Shown: in pieces, positions 8,670 to 17,012 of the stretch
Position numbering within the stretch: the stretch's first letter is position 1
How the letters are laid out: each line of letters begins with the position of its first letter
Assembly (NCBI GenBank): GCA_937958875.1
Contig: CALGMJ010000011.1
Location: forward strand, 1-64,000
DNA length: 64,000 nucleotides
Direction of reading: 5' to 3'
DNA from: an uncultured Verrucomicrobiales bacterium
GTDB taxonomy: Bacteria; Verrucomicrobiota; Verrucomicrobiia; Verrucomicrobiales; Akkermansiaceae
Made by a program: the position numbers and the translations under genes
Notes under the pieces: generated by a model
Seen by the model: the letters and a program-made list of their open reading frames with translations, nothing else
The model's database searches: none
What the model was told of the DNA's origin: nothing

Positions 8670-10022
8670 ATGAAATCTCTCTTCACCCCCGCAAATCTTC
8701 GTTACCTCTCGCTTAGGCTAAGCCTAGTTTTCGCACTTATTCTTCAACAAACCACCCTAGCAGACGAAGAATGGGAGCCGCTTTTTGATAAAAAAGGATC
8801 GAAGTGGACCTCTTGGACAGGAATCCCGCCAGAAGCATCTAAGAGAGACTGGAAACATAAAGGCGGACAGTCTCCTCACTCCGAGCCGGATGGCCTGCGC
8901 AAGGGCAAGCCGATTGGCAATAAGGATCCTTACGGAATTTTCACATTTAGTGAACTTAATTCTAAATCTACACAGCTCAATGTTTCTGGGGAAATCCACT
9001 CCTCCCTCACCACAAAAAAAGCATACAAAAATTACCACCTAAAAACCTCATTTAAGTGGGGCAAGCAACAATGGACTCCACGCTGGAGCGCACCAAAGCG
9101 AAGTGAAATCATATATCACAGCTACGGGGCACCGGGATCGGTCCAGGCAGCTCGCTCCAATGGCGTAGGCTACATCCTAGAGGAAGACCGTTTGGGAGGA
9201 TTTATCCGATATGGAAACTTCAAATTTAGCAGCTGCCCGAGTGAACAAAAATTCAAAGAGCAACCTCTGTTCGATGAAGATGGTGACTTTATCCAAATCA
9301 CGCAGCGTCCGTGGTCTATTATCGCACATCCAACCCCTTCCACCCAGACAGGATGGCATGAAATCGAACTAATCACCTTCGAAAATCATGCTCTCCACCT
9401 ATGCGACGGCAAAATCACGGGAGCCATCTACGATATGCGTATGACGAGTGACCAGCTACAGCACGACCAAGGCCCCATTCAGATTATCTCATTTTTTGCC
9501 GAATTCTTCATGAAGGATATGAGGATAAAAAAATTGAATGAAATGCCATCTGTCATGAGGCATTATTTCAAGGAAAAGAATGCAGAACAGTCACACGCTG
9601 CCGCTCATTCTTCTAAAAACGAACCTCAGCTCAGTCTGCAAAATGGGATCTATCTAAAAACACGTCCTTCAAAATCGACGCTATCAGTCCCATCCATCAA
9701 TAAAGATGGGCAAATCACGAAGATACCTCTTTCTGATGAGCCGTTATACAACTGCCGTAGCATTTCAATCATCTACCCAGATCGAAAGGAAGAAGGCTGC
9801 CTAAATATCTACCTCCAATCTAACGCTCGCCGTGGCTTAATGGAATTCGCAGATAACGAGGGACTTACGGTACAAGACCTTAATTTGATCTTCGTTATGG
9901 ATCAAAAAGGCTATCCTATTTCATTCATGTCTGGGACTCAGCGGAGCAAGTTAATGATCCGAAATCTTACTGCCCCCGATGAGCTAAGCCAGCTGATCAA
10001 ACGAATCAAAGAAGAGAAATAA
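8670..10022 (+). CDS. Secreted DUF1080 protein with SecD-like C-terminal domain
   Basis: Secreted protein of about 450 residues. The ATG at 8670 was chosen because it is followed at once by a signal peptide (hydrophobic LSLVFALILQQTTLA); the in-frame ATG at 8454 would add 72 residues ahead of it. The mature N-terminus begins WEPLFDKKG, the usual opening of DUF1080 (3-keto-disaccharide hydrolase/LamG-like), and the beta-rich domain runs to about residue 300. A C-terminal part of about 130 residues ends with IYLQSNARRGLMEFA, then LIFVMDQKGYPISFMSG and a helix, a pattern like the P1 head of SecD; that match is inference. It lies divergent from clpB, and the 165-bp inverted-repeat element follows 14 bp after the stop. 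Confidence 0.75.
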   Translation: MKSLFTPANLRYLSLRLSLVFALILQQTTLADEEWEPLFDKKGSKWTSWTGIPPEASKRDWKHKGGQSPHSEPDGLRKGKPIGNKDPYGIFTFSELNSKSTQLNVSGEIHSSLTTKKAYKNYHLKTSFKWGKQQWTPRWSAPKRSEIIYHSYGAPGSVQAARSNGVGYILEEDRLGGFIRYGNFKFSSCPSEQKFKEQPLFDEDGDFIQITQRPWSIIAHPTPSTQTGWHEIELITFENHALHLCDGKITGAIYDMRMTSDQLQHDQGPIQIISFFAEFFMKDMRIKKLNEMPSVMRHYFKEKNAEQSHAAAHSSKNEPQLSLQNGIYLKTRPSKSTLSVPSINKDGQITKIPLSDEPLYNCRSISIIYPDRKEEGCLNIYLQSNARRGLMEFADNEGLTVQDLNLIFVMDQKGYPISFMSGTQRSKLMIRNLTAPDELSQLIKRIKEEK

Positions 10023-10036
10023 ATAACTCGTTACTT

Positions 10037-10201
10037 CTAGTGCTTTGTCAGGACTAAGATTTCAGGTAAGTGCGAAGGATATCGGAAATCTGGCAAGGCG
10101 GAGATGATCAGTGAATCGAGCATTCTCTTAGCATCGACAACGCAGCCAGATTTTCGAGAGACCAGCAGGAACCCGAAATCTTAGGTTTGACGGAGCACTA
10201 G
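10037..10201. repeat. 165-bp MITE/REP-like element with long imperfect terminal inverted repeats
   Basis: Both ends are CTAG. The left arm (10037-10094) begins CTAGTGCTTTGTCAGGACTA; the reverse complement of the right arm (10145-10201) begins CTAGTGCTCCGTCAAACCTA. The arms agree through CTAAGATTTC.GGT and again at ATCTGGC, with a less similar middle. The 50-bp core between them codes for nothing. The right 80 bp recurs at 58123-58202 with three mismatches and no gaps. A transcript would fold into a long hairpin. Confidence 0.8.
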
Positions 10202-10306
10202 GTATTTTCGCGGATCCCGAAAGCGATTAAAATCTCTTTTCAATCCCCCTTCTGAATCCGCCAAAACATCCCTGTCAATCTGTCAACATTCCTCTAAGAA
10301 AGCTCC

Positions 10307-10957
10307 GTGATTCGCGCTCTAATTTTCGACCTTGATGGCACTCTGGTAAACTCACTCCCTGGAATTGCGAACGCTCTCAATCTGGCTCTGGCAGACTTTG
10401 ATCTTTCTCCTCTGCAGGAAGCTGAAGTTGAAGCCTTAATCGGGAAAGGCGCTCTCTCCCTAGCAGAGCGAGCCCTACCAGCCAGCCATCGAGAACATGG
10501 CCCTGCTCTTTTAGAAAAATTTCTCTCCCATTATCGTGAGACCTGGAGATCGGGAACACATCTTTTCCCGGGAATTCTTCAAGCTTTACTCGATTTACAG
10601 CAACAAGGCTACCACATGGCCGTGCTATCTAACAAGATGCACCACGGCACTGTGGAGATCGTAAACGAGCTATTCCCGAAAGATCTTTTTCACCCCGTTT
10701 ATGGCCAACGCGAAGGAATCCCCCAAAAACCTGACCCCGGAGTCGCGCTAGAAATCATCGCCTCCTGGAATCTTACGCCCGCAGAGGTAGCCTATGTGGG
10801 AGATTCCTCCGTCGATCTAGCTACCGCTCAAAATGCAGGCATGATCCCCCTAATCTTTGACTGGGGCTACGGCACCCCGAATACCATCCCCCTACTTAGT
10901 TCTGCTGCAGACCTCACTCAGGCGGTCTCGGAAGGCTCCAGAGCGAGCTCTCATTAA
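10307..10957 (+). CDS. gph: HAD-family phosphatase, phosphoglycolate phosphatase-like
   Basis: HAD-superfamily hydrolase of 216 residues. The nucleophile motif DLDGTLVNS is at residues 8-16, motif II is in VLSNK near 106, and motifs III/IV are K(PD)P plus VGDSSVDLATAQNAG near 160-180. The alpha-helical cap between residues 17 and 85 fits Gph/PGPase, which removes phosphate from 2-phosphoglycolate; other small phosphoesters are possible. The start is GTG at 10307. It converges on aat with a 5-bp gap. The upstream gap holds the inverted-repeat element and about 100 bp with no clear signal. Confidence 0.82.
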   Translation: MIRALIFDLDGTLVNSLPGIANALNLALADFDLSPLQEAEVEALIGKGALSLAERALPASHREHGPALLEKFLSHYRETWRSGTHLFPGILQALLDLQQQGYHMAVLSNKMHHGTVEIVNELFPKDLFHPVYGQREGIPQKPDPGVALEIIASWNLTPAEVAYVGDSSVDLATAQNAGMIPLIFDWGYGTPNTIPLLSSAADLTQAVSEGSRASSH

Positions 10958-10962
10958 AAAAA

Positions 10963-11568
10963 TCACACGCTCCTATCTCCCACCGCCAGCGCCTTATCCA
11001 GCATCTTCTGATAATCCTCTTTGGACACCTCATAGCCACCAAAGGTGCGGAGATGATCTGTCATCCACTGAGTATCCAGTAAAATAACACCCTCTTCTCG
11101 TAACCACTCCACGAGCTTCACTAGAGCGACCTTACTCGCATCAGTCTTCCGGCTAAACATACTTTCGCCGAAAAACGCCCCCTGAAGCCGGATCCCATAA
11201 AGCCCCCCCTGAAGGCCCTCCTCATCCCAGCATTCCACAGAATGAGCAAAGCCCATCTCATGAAGCTGGCAATAACTCTCCATAATCACAGGATCAATCC
11301 ACGTCTCTTCACGTGAAGAACATCCCTCCATCACTTGCCGAAAAGCAGTATCCCAACGCACCTCAAAGGGTCTCTTTTTTAGCGTCCGTCTCAGGCCTTT
11401 CGAAATATGGAATCGATTATCCAGTGGAATGATTCCGCGTAGAGTCGGTGAGAACCAATAAATCTCACCCTCCTCAGCCATCGGAAACACACCTTCGGTA
11501 TAGGCTCCGAGCAATACTTGGGGGTCTATTACTCTCATTGCGCTATTTTTCAATGGAAGCTCGCTCAT
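10963..11568 (-). CDS. aat: Leucyl/phenylalanyl-tRNA-protein transferase
   Basis: Aat transfers Leu or Phe from aminoacyl-tRNA to N-terminal Arg or Lys of proteins, making N-degrons for ClpAP. The 201 residues are typical. Motifs are GVFPMAEEGEIYWFSP (about 25-40), the RGIIPLD segment, then SVECWDEEGLQGGLYGI, GAFFGESMFS and LLDTQWMTDHLRTFGG. Two starts are possible: ATG at 11568 (used) or an internal ATG 10 codons later. It is divergent from the yceD homologue with only about 20 bp between starts, so the promoters must overlap. Confidence 0.93.
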   Translation of the reverse strand: MSELPLKNSAMRVIDPQVLLGAYTEGVFPMAEEGEIYWFSPTLRGIIPLDNRFHISKGLRRTLKKRPFEVRWDTAFRQVMEGCSSREETWIDPVIMESYCQLHEMGFAHSVECWDEEGLQGGLYGIRLQGAFFGESMFSRKTDASKVALVKLVEWLREEGVILLDTQWMTDHLRTFGGYEVSKEDYQKMLDKALAVGDRSV

Positions 11569-11588
11569 GACAATCTACTAATGAGCTT

Positions 11589-12074
11589 ATGAAAGTTGAT
11601 CTCGCAAATTTGCCTGAAGAAGGCCAGCAGCAAGCAGGAGAAATTTCGGCCGATTTTTTCGAACTCGGTTCAAATGACGCCAAGGCCGTCACCCCTCTCC
11701 GCTATGATGTCTATGTGCAACGCTTTGATAATGAGCTCCTCCTCACCGGCTCTCTCGAAACGACCTTCGAGCTGACCTGTATGCGTAGCCTCCATTCTTT
11801 TGAACAGACTATTCATTTACCAAAAGCTGCCGTCTCTCACGAAATCACTGAAGGAGGCGTAATCGACCTCAGCGAAGCCCTTCGAGAAGAAATTCTCATC
11901 GAGCTGCCTACCAATCCTCGCTGCGAAGATGGCGATCTAGAAATGAAGTGCGAACTCGATGCTCGATATTTAGCAGTGGACAAAGACCCAGAAACAGATA
12001 TAGACACCGCCCCCGCGCGGGATGAGAAAGACCCATGGGCTGCTCTCGACGCGCTGGACTCTAAAGACAACTAA
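11589..12074 (+). CDS. yceD: YceD/DUF177 family protein
   Basis: DUF177 protein of 161 residues, a family found beside rpmF across bacteria and linked to 23S rRNA/large-subunit biogenesis. Typical features are a conserved cysteine in FELTCMRSL near residue 64, a DLSEALREEILIELP helix near 95-110 and the NPRCEDGD segment with a second cysteine. It is followed by rpmF at 28 bp and then plsX, the conserved yceD-rpmF-plsX order. Confidence 0.88.
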   Translation: MKVDLANLPEEGQQQAGEISADFFELGSNDAKAVTPLRYDVYVQRFDNELLLTGSLETTFELTCMRSLHSFEQTIHLPKAAVSHEITEGGVIDLSEALREEILIELPTNPRCEDGDLEMKCELDARYLAVDKDPETDIDTAPARDEKDPWAALDALDSKDN

Positions 12075-12102
12075 GTCAAAAGCCTTTTAACAACCTAGAA
12101 TC

Positions 12103-12285
12103 ATGGCCGCTCCAAAACGTCGCACATCCAAGCATAAGCAGAAACTCCGCCGCGGTGCTAACCGCTGGAAGAAGCCCCAGCTTCAGACTTGCCCAGAATG
12201 CGCTAGTCGCGTTCCAGGCCACATTGCCTGCCCATCTTGCGGAACCTACCGTGAGCGCCAGGTCCTCGACGTCGACCTCGTCTAA
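12103..12285 (+). CDS. rpmF: 50S ribosomal protein L32
   Basis: L32 is 60 residues and starts AAPKRRTSKHKQKLRR, the conserved N-terminus. It has a zinc ribbon with two CxxC pairs, CPEC (about residues 33-36) and CPSC (46-49), so this is the zinc-binding (C+) form. It sits between yceD and plsX, and a strong terminator follows. Confidence 0.97.
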   Translation: MAAPKRRTSKHKQKLRRGANRWKKPQLQTCPECASRVPGHIACPSCGTYRERQVLDVDLV

Positions 12286-12311
12286 TTCCCCCTTGTTTCT
12301 CACAAGGATTG

Positions 12312-12343
12312 AGCGCGGAGAAATCTTTCTACCGCGCTTTTTT
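12312..12343 (+). terminator. Intrinsic terminator between rpmF and plsX
   Basis: AGCGCGGAGAAA (12312-12323) pairs with TTTCT-A-CCGCGCT (12326-12338) around a tiny loop, followed by six T. It lies between rpmF and plsX, 26 bp before the plsX ATG, so plsX either depends on read-through or has its own start. Confidence 0.88.
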
Positions 12344-12369
12344 CGTATCCTGATTGCTGCGCTCTTTTT

Positions 12370-13407
12370 ATGAAAATTGCACTCGACGCCATGGGCGGAG
12401 ACCATGCCCCAGACGTCAATATCATTGGCGCTCGCGAAGCTCTCAAGCTACGCCCAGAAATCGAAGAAATTCTCCTCACCGGCCCAGTTGAGGAACTGAA
12501 AAAGTGCGCCGCCACCCACGGCCTCACAGATCCTCGCGCCACCTTCGTTGAAGCCCCAGAGATCGTCGGCATGGAAGAATCAGGAGCGAAAGCCCTGCGC
12601 CGCAAAAAGCATTCTTCCATCGCAGTCGCCGCAGACCTCGTCAAAAAAGGAGAAGCTGATGCCCTCGTCTCCGCTGGAAACACCGGAGCTGCCGTCGCCG
12701 CCGCCACGGTAAAACTCCGCCTTCTCAAAGGTGTAGCCCGTGCCGGTATCGCTTCCCCCATGCCGAATGAACACGGTCAGTGTAATCTCCTCGATGCCGG
12801 AGCGAATCCTGAGGCCAAGCCTCTTCACCTCGTTCACTACGCCATCATGGGCAGTGTCTATGCTAAGGAAGTCCTCAAAGTCGCCGATCCTCACGTTGGC
12901 ATCATGTCAAATGGTGAAGAAGACGAGAAAGGGACAACCTTTACGAAGGAAACCATGATGCTACTCCGCCGTCTCGTTGATCAAGGGAAAGCCCCCTTCA
13001 CCTTCCGAGGAAATGTCGAAGGTCATGACCTTTTTCAAACACGACTCGACGTCTGCCTCTGCGATGGTTTCACCGGAAACATCGTCCTAAAAAGCTGCGA
13101 AGCTACTGCCAAGGCCATGTCAAAGTGGATGAAGGAAGAGTTTAAAAAGAACCCCGTCCGTATCGCTGGAGCCCTTATGGGAAAGGGCGCATTTCAGGCA
13201 GTAAAAGACCGGACAAATTATGAATCATATGGCGGCAGCCCCCTCCTCGGAGTCAATGGGGTCGTCATCATTGCCCACGGTGGTTCTTCAGCTATCGCCA
13301 TTCAGAATGCCATTCTCATGGGAGCTGAAGCGGTGAAGCACCAGATCAACCCCAAGATCGAAGAGGCGCTACACGACCTCATTTTACCCGCCACTCCCAG
13401 CGAGTAA
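12370..13407 (+). CDS. plsX: Phosphate acyltransferase PlsX
   Basis: PlsX turns acyl-ACP into acyl-phosphate, the donor for PlsY in phospholipid synthesis. It is a 345-residue peripheral membrane enzyme. It opens KIALDAMGGDHAP (residues 2-14), with VSAGNTGA near 100, NGEEDEKG near 178, EGHDLF near 218, and the C-terminal YGGSPLLGVNGVVIIAHG. It is third in the yceD-rpmF-plsX order, but fabH does not follow and a terminator precedes it. Confidence 0.96.
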   Translation: MKIALDAMGGDHAPDVNIIGAREALKLRPEIEEILLTGPVEELKKCAATHGLTDPRATFVEAPEIVGMEESGAKALRRKKHSSIAVAADLVKKGEADALVSAGNTGAAVAAATVKLRLLKGVARAGIASPMPNEHGQCNLLDAGANPEAKPLHLVHYAIMGSVYAKEVLKVADPHVGIMSNGEEDEKGTTFTKETMMLLRRLVDQGKAPFTFRGNVEGHDLFQTRLDVCLCDGFTGNIVLKSCEATAKAMSKWMKEEFKKNPVRIAGALMGKGAFQAVKDRTNYESYGGSPLLGVNGVVIIAHGGSSAIAIQNAILMGAEAVKHQINPKIEEALHDLILPATPSE

Positions 13408-13565
13408 AATCACGCGAATCTTCGCTTTTTCTCTCAATCTTCATCAAGGGCGCATCATCCCTTCACATAGGTGCGGCATCGTCTTCTCCAGATGCCAGCC
13501 ACCACTCATTCAAATGAGTATATAGAGACAAATCGTCTTGCGCTGAGCATTCCTAAACCGAACTC

Positions 13566-14348
13566 ATGCTCGCTCAGCTAAAAACTCTTTTGCGTGGATC
13601 ACCAGATGATCTTAAAGGCTGGATCAGCGATCCTAGCTCACGGAATCTTCTCATCTGCGCCCTCACCATCGCCGCTGGATTCAGCACCTACGGCTTCACC
13701 ATGGGACTCTGGCGAGCTCCTCTGATGGGACTTTATGTCGGGATCAAAATGCCCTTCCTCATCGTCCTCACCCTCGCTTGTAATGGCCTCATCAATGGCA
13801 TGCTCGCGCTGCTCATCGGAAGTGGACTCAGCTTTCGCCAATCGATCCTTGCTCAGCTGCTCAGCTTTTCAGTCGCTGCCCTCATTCTCGGATCGCTTGC
13901 CCCTATCACTCTTTTCATGGCCTTAAATGCGCCTTCATCAGATCTTCCCGGAGCCGCCTCAGCTCACGCCAGCTTTCTCGTCGCACACACTCTTCTCATC
14001 GCCTTTGCTGGCATCATGGCCACCCTCCACCTGGCACGCCTACTCCTTGCCAGCACTCCTAACCCAAAAATCGCAGGACTTACCCTGATGTCCTGGCTCA
14101 GTGGAAACGCCATCGTCGGAGCCCAATTTTCATACATCCTCCGCCCATTTTTTGGCCAGCCCAGCATCGCCGTCGAATTTTTCAGAGAAGACCCCATGAA
14201 TGGAACCTTCTTCGAAAGCTTCTGGTTCTCGCTGCAAAAAATCACCGCCGGCCAGCCTCTCCCTGCCGCCATCATCGGCATAGCCGTTCTCCTAATCTTC
14301 CTCAGTCCCATCTTCAAACTTTTCTCTAACAAATCAAAACCATCATGA
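13566..14348 (+). CDS. Integral membrane protein, paralogue of the next gene
   Basis: I do not recognise a named family. The 260-residue product has about six hydrophobic segments (about residues 28-48, 55-80, 95-120, 135-160, 170-190 and 235-255). It shares with the next gene product a pattern with small residues, an aromatic-G-x-T-x-G motif near residues 42-48, a proline-containing loop, L-x-G-x-x-L and a later L-G-x-x-x-P. The stop overlaps the next ATG by 4 bp (ATGA), so the two are translationally coupled and may form a heteromer. The role is unknown. Confidence 0.75.
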   Translation: MLAQLKTLLRGSPDDLKGWISDPSSRNLLICALTIAAGFSTYGFTMGLWRAPLMGLYVGIKMPFLIVLTLACNGLINGMLALLIGSGLSFRQSILAQLLSFSVAALILGSLAPITLFMALNAPSSDLPGAASAHASFLVAHTLLIAFAGIMATLHLARLLLASTPNPKIAGLTLMSWLSGNAIVGAQFSYILRPFFGQPSIAVEFFREDPMNGTFFESFWFSLQKITAGQPLPAAIIGIAVLLIFLSPIFKLFSNKSKPS

Positions 14349-15109
14349 ATCAATCGACCGAAAACCCTCAGCAGCCAAACCTGCCACAACCAAAACTCGA
14401 CCCCGCTATTCACTCAAAAGAACTGGCCGAAATCTCGCTCGCCACTGCTTTCGAAGGACTACTTAAGCGTCCCTACGATCTCATCAAGACGATGCAGAAC
14501 CAGACCCATACAAAAAAACTCGTCCTCACCCTCTCCCTCATCAGCGCCGTCGGAATTCTCATCTTCGGCATCACTCTCGGTAGCTTCTCTCTTCAAGAAC
14601 AAATCTGGGCCGCCCCACTTAAATCAATCTTCGGACTCGGCTTCAGCGCCTTCATCTGCCTCCCAAGTCTTTACATCTTCACCGCTCTAACCGGCACCTC
14701 TCTTCGCCTAAATGAAATCATCACTGGCTTAACCGCCACCCTCGCCCTCATTGCAGCACTACTCCTAGGCTTCACTCCTGTCCTCTGGGTCTTCTCTCAA
14801 TCCTCTGACTCTGAGGTCTTTTTCGGCACCCTCACCCTCATCGTCTGGATCATTTCCTTCTTTTTCGGCACCGGCATTCTTACGAAAATGCTCGATCACT
14901 CCGGCACCACCAAACGCGGCCCCTTAAAAATATGGGTCGGAATTTTCCTCCTCGTCACCCTACAGATGTCCACCAGCCTGCGCCCCATCATCGGAACCTC
15001 AGACAAACTCTTCACTTCAGAAAAACGCTTCTTCCTTACCCACTGGGTCATGCAGCTCGATAGTCCGCGTAAGCCCGATTCCCCAAGAAACGACAGCCAA
15101 TCACGCTAA
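14345..15109 (+). CDS. Integral membrane protein, paralogue of the previous gene
   Basis: A 254-residue protein with a cytoplasm-like N-terminus of about 55 residues (proline-rich, then KRPYDLIKTMQNQT) and about six hydrophobic segments. It resembles its upstream neighbour through GITLG, a proline loop, LTGTSLRLNEII and LLGFTPVLWVF. The charged C-terminal tail ends SPRNDSQSR. It overlaps the upstream gene by 4 bp and the convergent serine hydrolase gene by 9 bp. No enzymatic motif is visible; a role as a membrane complex subunit is only a guess. Confidence 0.75.
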   Translation: MNQSTENPQQPNLPQPKLDPAIHSKELAEISLATAFEGLLKRPYDLIKTMQNQTHTKKLVLTLSLISAVGILIFGITLGSFSLQEQIWAAPLKSIFGLGFSAFICLPSLYIFTALTGTSLRLNEIITGLTATLALIAALLLGFTPVLWVFSQSSDSEVFFGTLTLIVWIISFFFGTGILTKMLDHSGTTKRGPLKIWVGIFLLVTLQMSTSLRPIIGTSDKLFTSEKRFFLTHWVMQLDSPRKPDSPRNDSQSR

Positions 15110-16132
15110 GGTCAAATCAACTAAAGCACGCCGCTTCGTACTTGGAAAAAGATTAGCCTCAAATCGATTCATCACAAACCCATACGCTCTTCCTCTCACC
15201 GGATCAGCCAGACCATAGCTTCCACCAGCCCCCGGATGACCGAAAAGCCCATCCCCCTCTAACTTCATCCCAAATCCGTAGCTCGCCGGAATGCGTTGAA
15301 TTTCATCAATCCCAGCCACCTGCAATTCCGTTAACTCTGCCAGAAAGTCCTGCTGTAAAACCCAATCGTAAAACCGCGCAATCCCTACTGCCGAAGCCAC
15401 CCCACCCATCGCAGGCAAGCCCGCCTGCCAGGCTCTCGCCTGATTCATCTCACTCACCCCAGAGAGCCCCGCTGGCGACCCAAAAGCCTGCCGAGTCAGT
15501 GAATCTTTCTGAAGCAGTGCTTCATAAAATGCCTTCGGCTCCCCCGCTTTCCCAATCCTCGCGGGCACTAGCTCCGCCACTCGGTGATGCTCACTCTCCG
15601 GTAGTCCAATCCAAAAATCGAGGTCCTGTGGTCCCGCCACTTCCTCTCGCCAAAAGACTCCCAGTGGCCGTCCATCAACTCGCCTCACCACCTCATCTGC
15701 TAGAAAACCAATTGTCCTCGGGTGATATCCTGCCGTTCCTACCGGCCACTTCGGCACCTGTGCCTCTAGGGCAGCGACCACCTCCTCATGACTCCAGATA
15801 TTCGCTCGCTCATCAAGTGCCGCCAGCCCACCCTGATGAGAAAATAACTCCCCGAAAGTTAACTCACCCACCTGAAGCTCCGGCCAGACGCGACGCACTA
15901 GCGACTCAGAATTCATCCCTGCCCGGCGCAGCGCCATCAGCACACAAACTGCCATCGGTCCCTTCGTCGCCGACCACACCGGTGCTAAAGTTTCACTCGT
16001 CCATGCCCGCGACTCATGCCGATCCGCCCATCCCCCATGAAGGGACACCAGCGCTTCTCCCTTTTCGTAAACAACAAAAGACATCCCCAACTCCTCCCCC
16101 GCCAACAACTCCGCGAAATGCTCTTCAATCAC
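15101..16132 (-). CDS. Serine hydrolase of the class C beta-lactamase/EstB family
   Basis: Penicillin-binding-protein-fold serine hydrolase of 343 residues. The catalytic SxxK is SATK at residues 54-57. The second motif position is YHP (near 141) rather than the YxN of true beta-lactamases, and HPGAGG near 292 replaces KTG. This set matches EstB-like esterases and D-aminopeptidase-like enzymes more than AmpC. No signal peptide is visible, so it is probably cytoplasmic. It could hydrolyse esters or amides; substrate unknown. It overlaps the end of the preceding convergent gene by 9 bp. Confidence 0.82.
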   Translation of the reverse strand: MIEEHFAELLAGEELGMSFVVYEKGEALVSLHGGWADRHESRAWTSETLAPVWSATKGPMAVCVLMALRRAGMNSESLVRRVWPELQVGELTFGELFSHQGGLAALDERANIWSHEEVVAALEAQVPKWPVGTAGYHPRTIGFLADEVVRRVDGRPLGVFWREEVAGPQDLDFWIGLPESEHHRVAELVPARIGKAGEPKAFYEALLQKDSLTRQAFGSPAGLSGVSEMNQARAWQAGLPAMGGVASAVGIARFYDWVLQQDFLAELTELQVAGIDEIQRIPASYGFGMKLEGDGLFGHPGAGGSYGLADPVRGRAYGFVMNRFEANLFPSTKRRALVDLTLA

Positions 16133-16235
16133 AAAGACAGCGATAAAAGCGACTCAGCAGCGGAGCAACTCATTTTACAACCCTGCTACCCAACTGGCAG
16201 CATAATCAACCACTTCAAACTTCGTGGGAATGAGT

Positions 16236-17012
16236 TTACTTTTTCCCACCGCCGCTAGGAGTAACCGCACGACAATGTATGGTGATCACATAAACCAAGT
16301 CATCTTCCCCTTCTTCAAGAGGAGTTCCGAAATTTTGGATCTCTTTTTCGATCTGCCACCCGCTACGACTAAGCATGCGCTCTAGCGCCCCATCCGCAAA
16401 CCAACGTATGGTCTGGCGAGTCATCTCTTCGCGCTTCACCTCTCCAGAAGCATCAAGCAATTGATAGCGGTGTTCTCGCTTGAGAGTGGCTTTACGTTCA
16501 TCGACTTTATGGCGCGTCCACATTTTTCCAATCTTCCCTTCTGGCAGAGTAAGTTCCTGATCTGGATACCATTTTCCCTGTGGAAGTTCTCCTGAGAGCT
16601 CGATCCATGGAAAAAAAAGACTCAGATAAAGGTGACCATCTTCCCCAACGGCAGTCCGCATTTTTTCTAGTGCCGCCTGAGGTTTATCCAAGAGCTGGAA
16701 AGTGAAGGCCGGGACGACAATTGCAGCGTAACTTTGCTCTAACTCGAAGTCTTCCCAGTGGCTAGCGACCACCTGAGTTTCAGGCCATTTTTTTTGCGAT
16801 AGAGAAACCATCTCTTCCGAAGCTTCCACTCCCAGAAGTGAGTAGCCTTTTTCACTGAGAGGGCCGAGAAGACGGCCAGAGCCGCTTCCCAGATAAAGTG
16901 ACGGCCCTTCGATCTCACTAAGAAATGAGTCAAGGAGAGAGAGCTCGTTCACCTCCTCCTCTGCCCAAAATAAGTCATGCCATTCTCCTTCTAGCCCTCG
17001 ATACTCATTCAT
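16236..17012 (-). CDS. Class I SAM-dependent methyltransferase
   Basis: Methyltransferase of 258 residues with a Rossmann core. Motif I is YLGSGSGRL near residues 38-46, an acidic motif II (LGVEAS) follows, and the post-core is AAIVVPAFTFQLL with the following helix. A C-terminal beta-rich region (WFADGALERMLSRSGW, then YVITIHC) completes it. Motif I begins Gly-Ser where Gly-x-Gly is common, still compatible with SAM binding. Its ATG overlaps the stop of the antiporter gene upstream by 4 bp, so the two are coupled, although no functional link is obvious. Confidence 0.8.
   Translation of the reverse strand: MNEYRGLEGEWHDLFWAEEEVNELSLLDSFLSEIEGPSLYLGSGSGRLLGPLSEKGYSLLGVEASEEMVSLSQKKWPETQVVASHWEDFELEQSYAAIVVPAFTFQLLDKPQAALEKMRTAVGEDGHLYLSLFFPWIELSGELPQGKWYPDQELTLPEGKIGKMWTRHKVDERKATLKREHRYQLLDASGEVKREEMTRQTIRWFADGALERMLSRSGWQIEKEIQNFGTPLEEGEDDLVYVITIHCRAVTPSGGGKK

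Noticed and set aside
10023-10306. CRISPR or phage attachment site around the inverted-repeat element
   Set aside because: There is one pair of inverted arms rather than spaced direct repeats, no cas genes, and no integrase or tRNA junction.
13408-13430. Terminator after plsX (GCGA-ATCT-TCGC followed by T)
   Set aside because: The stem is only 4-5 bp; too weak to list as a terminator.
15499-16146. 215-codon plus-strand ORF inside the serine hydrolase gene
   Set aside because: Low-complexity Pro/Ala/Ser-rich product, antisense to a clear SxxK hydrolase.
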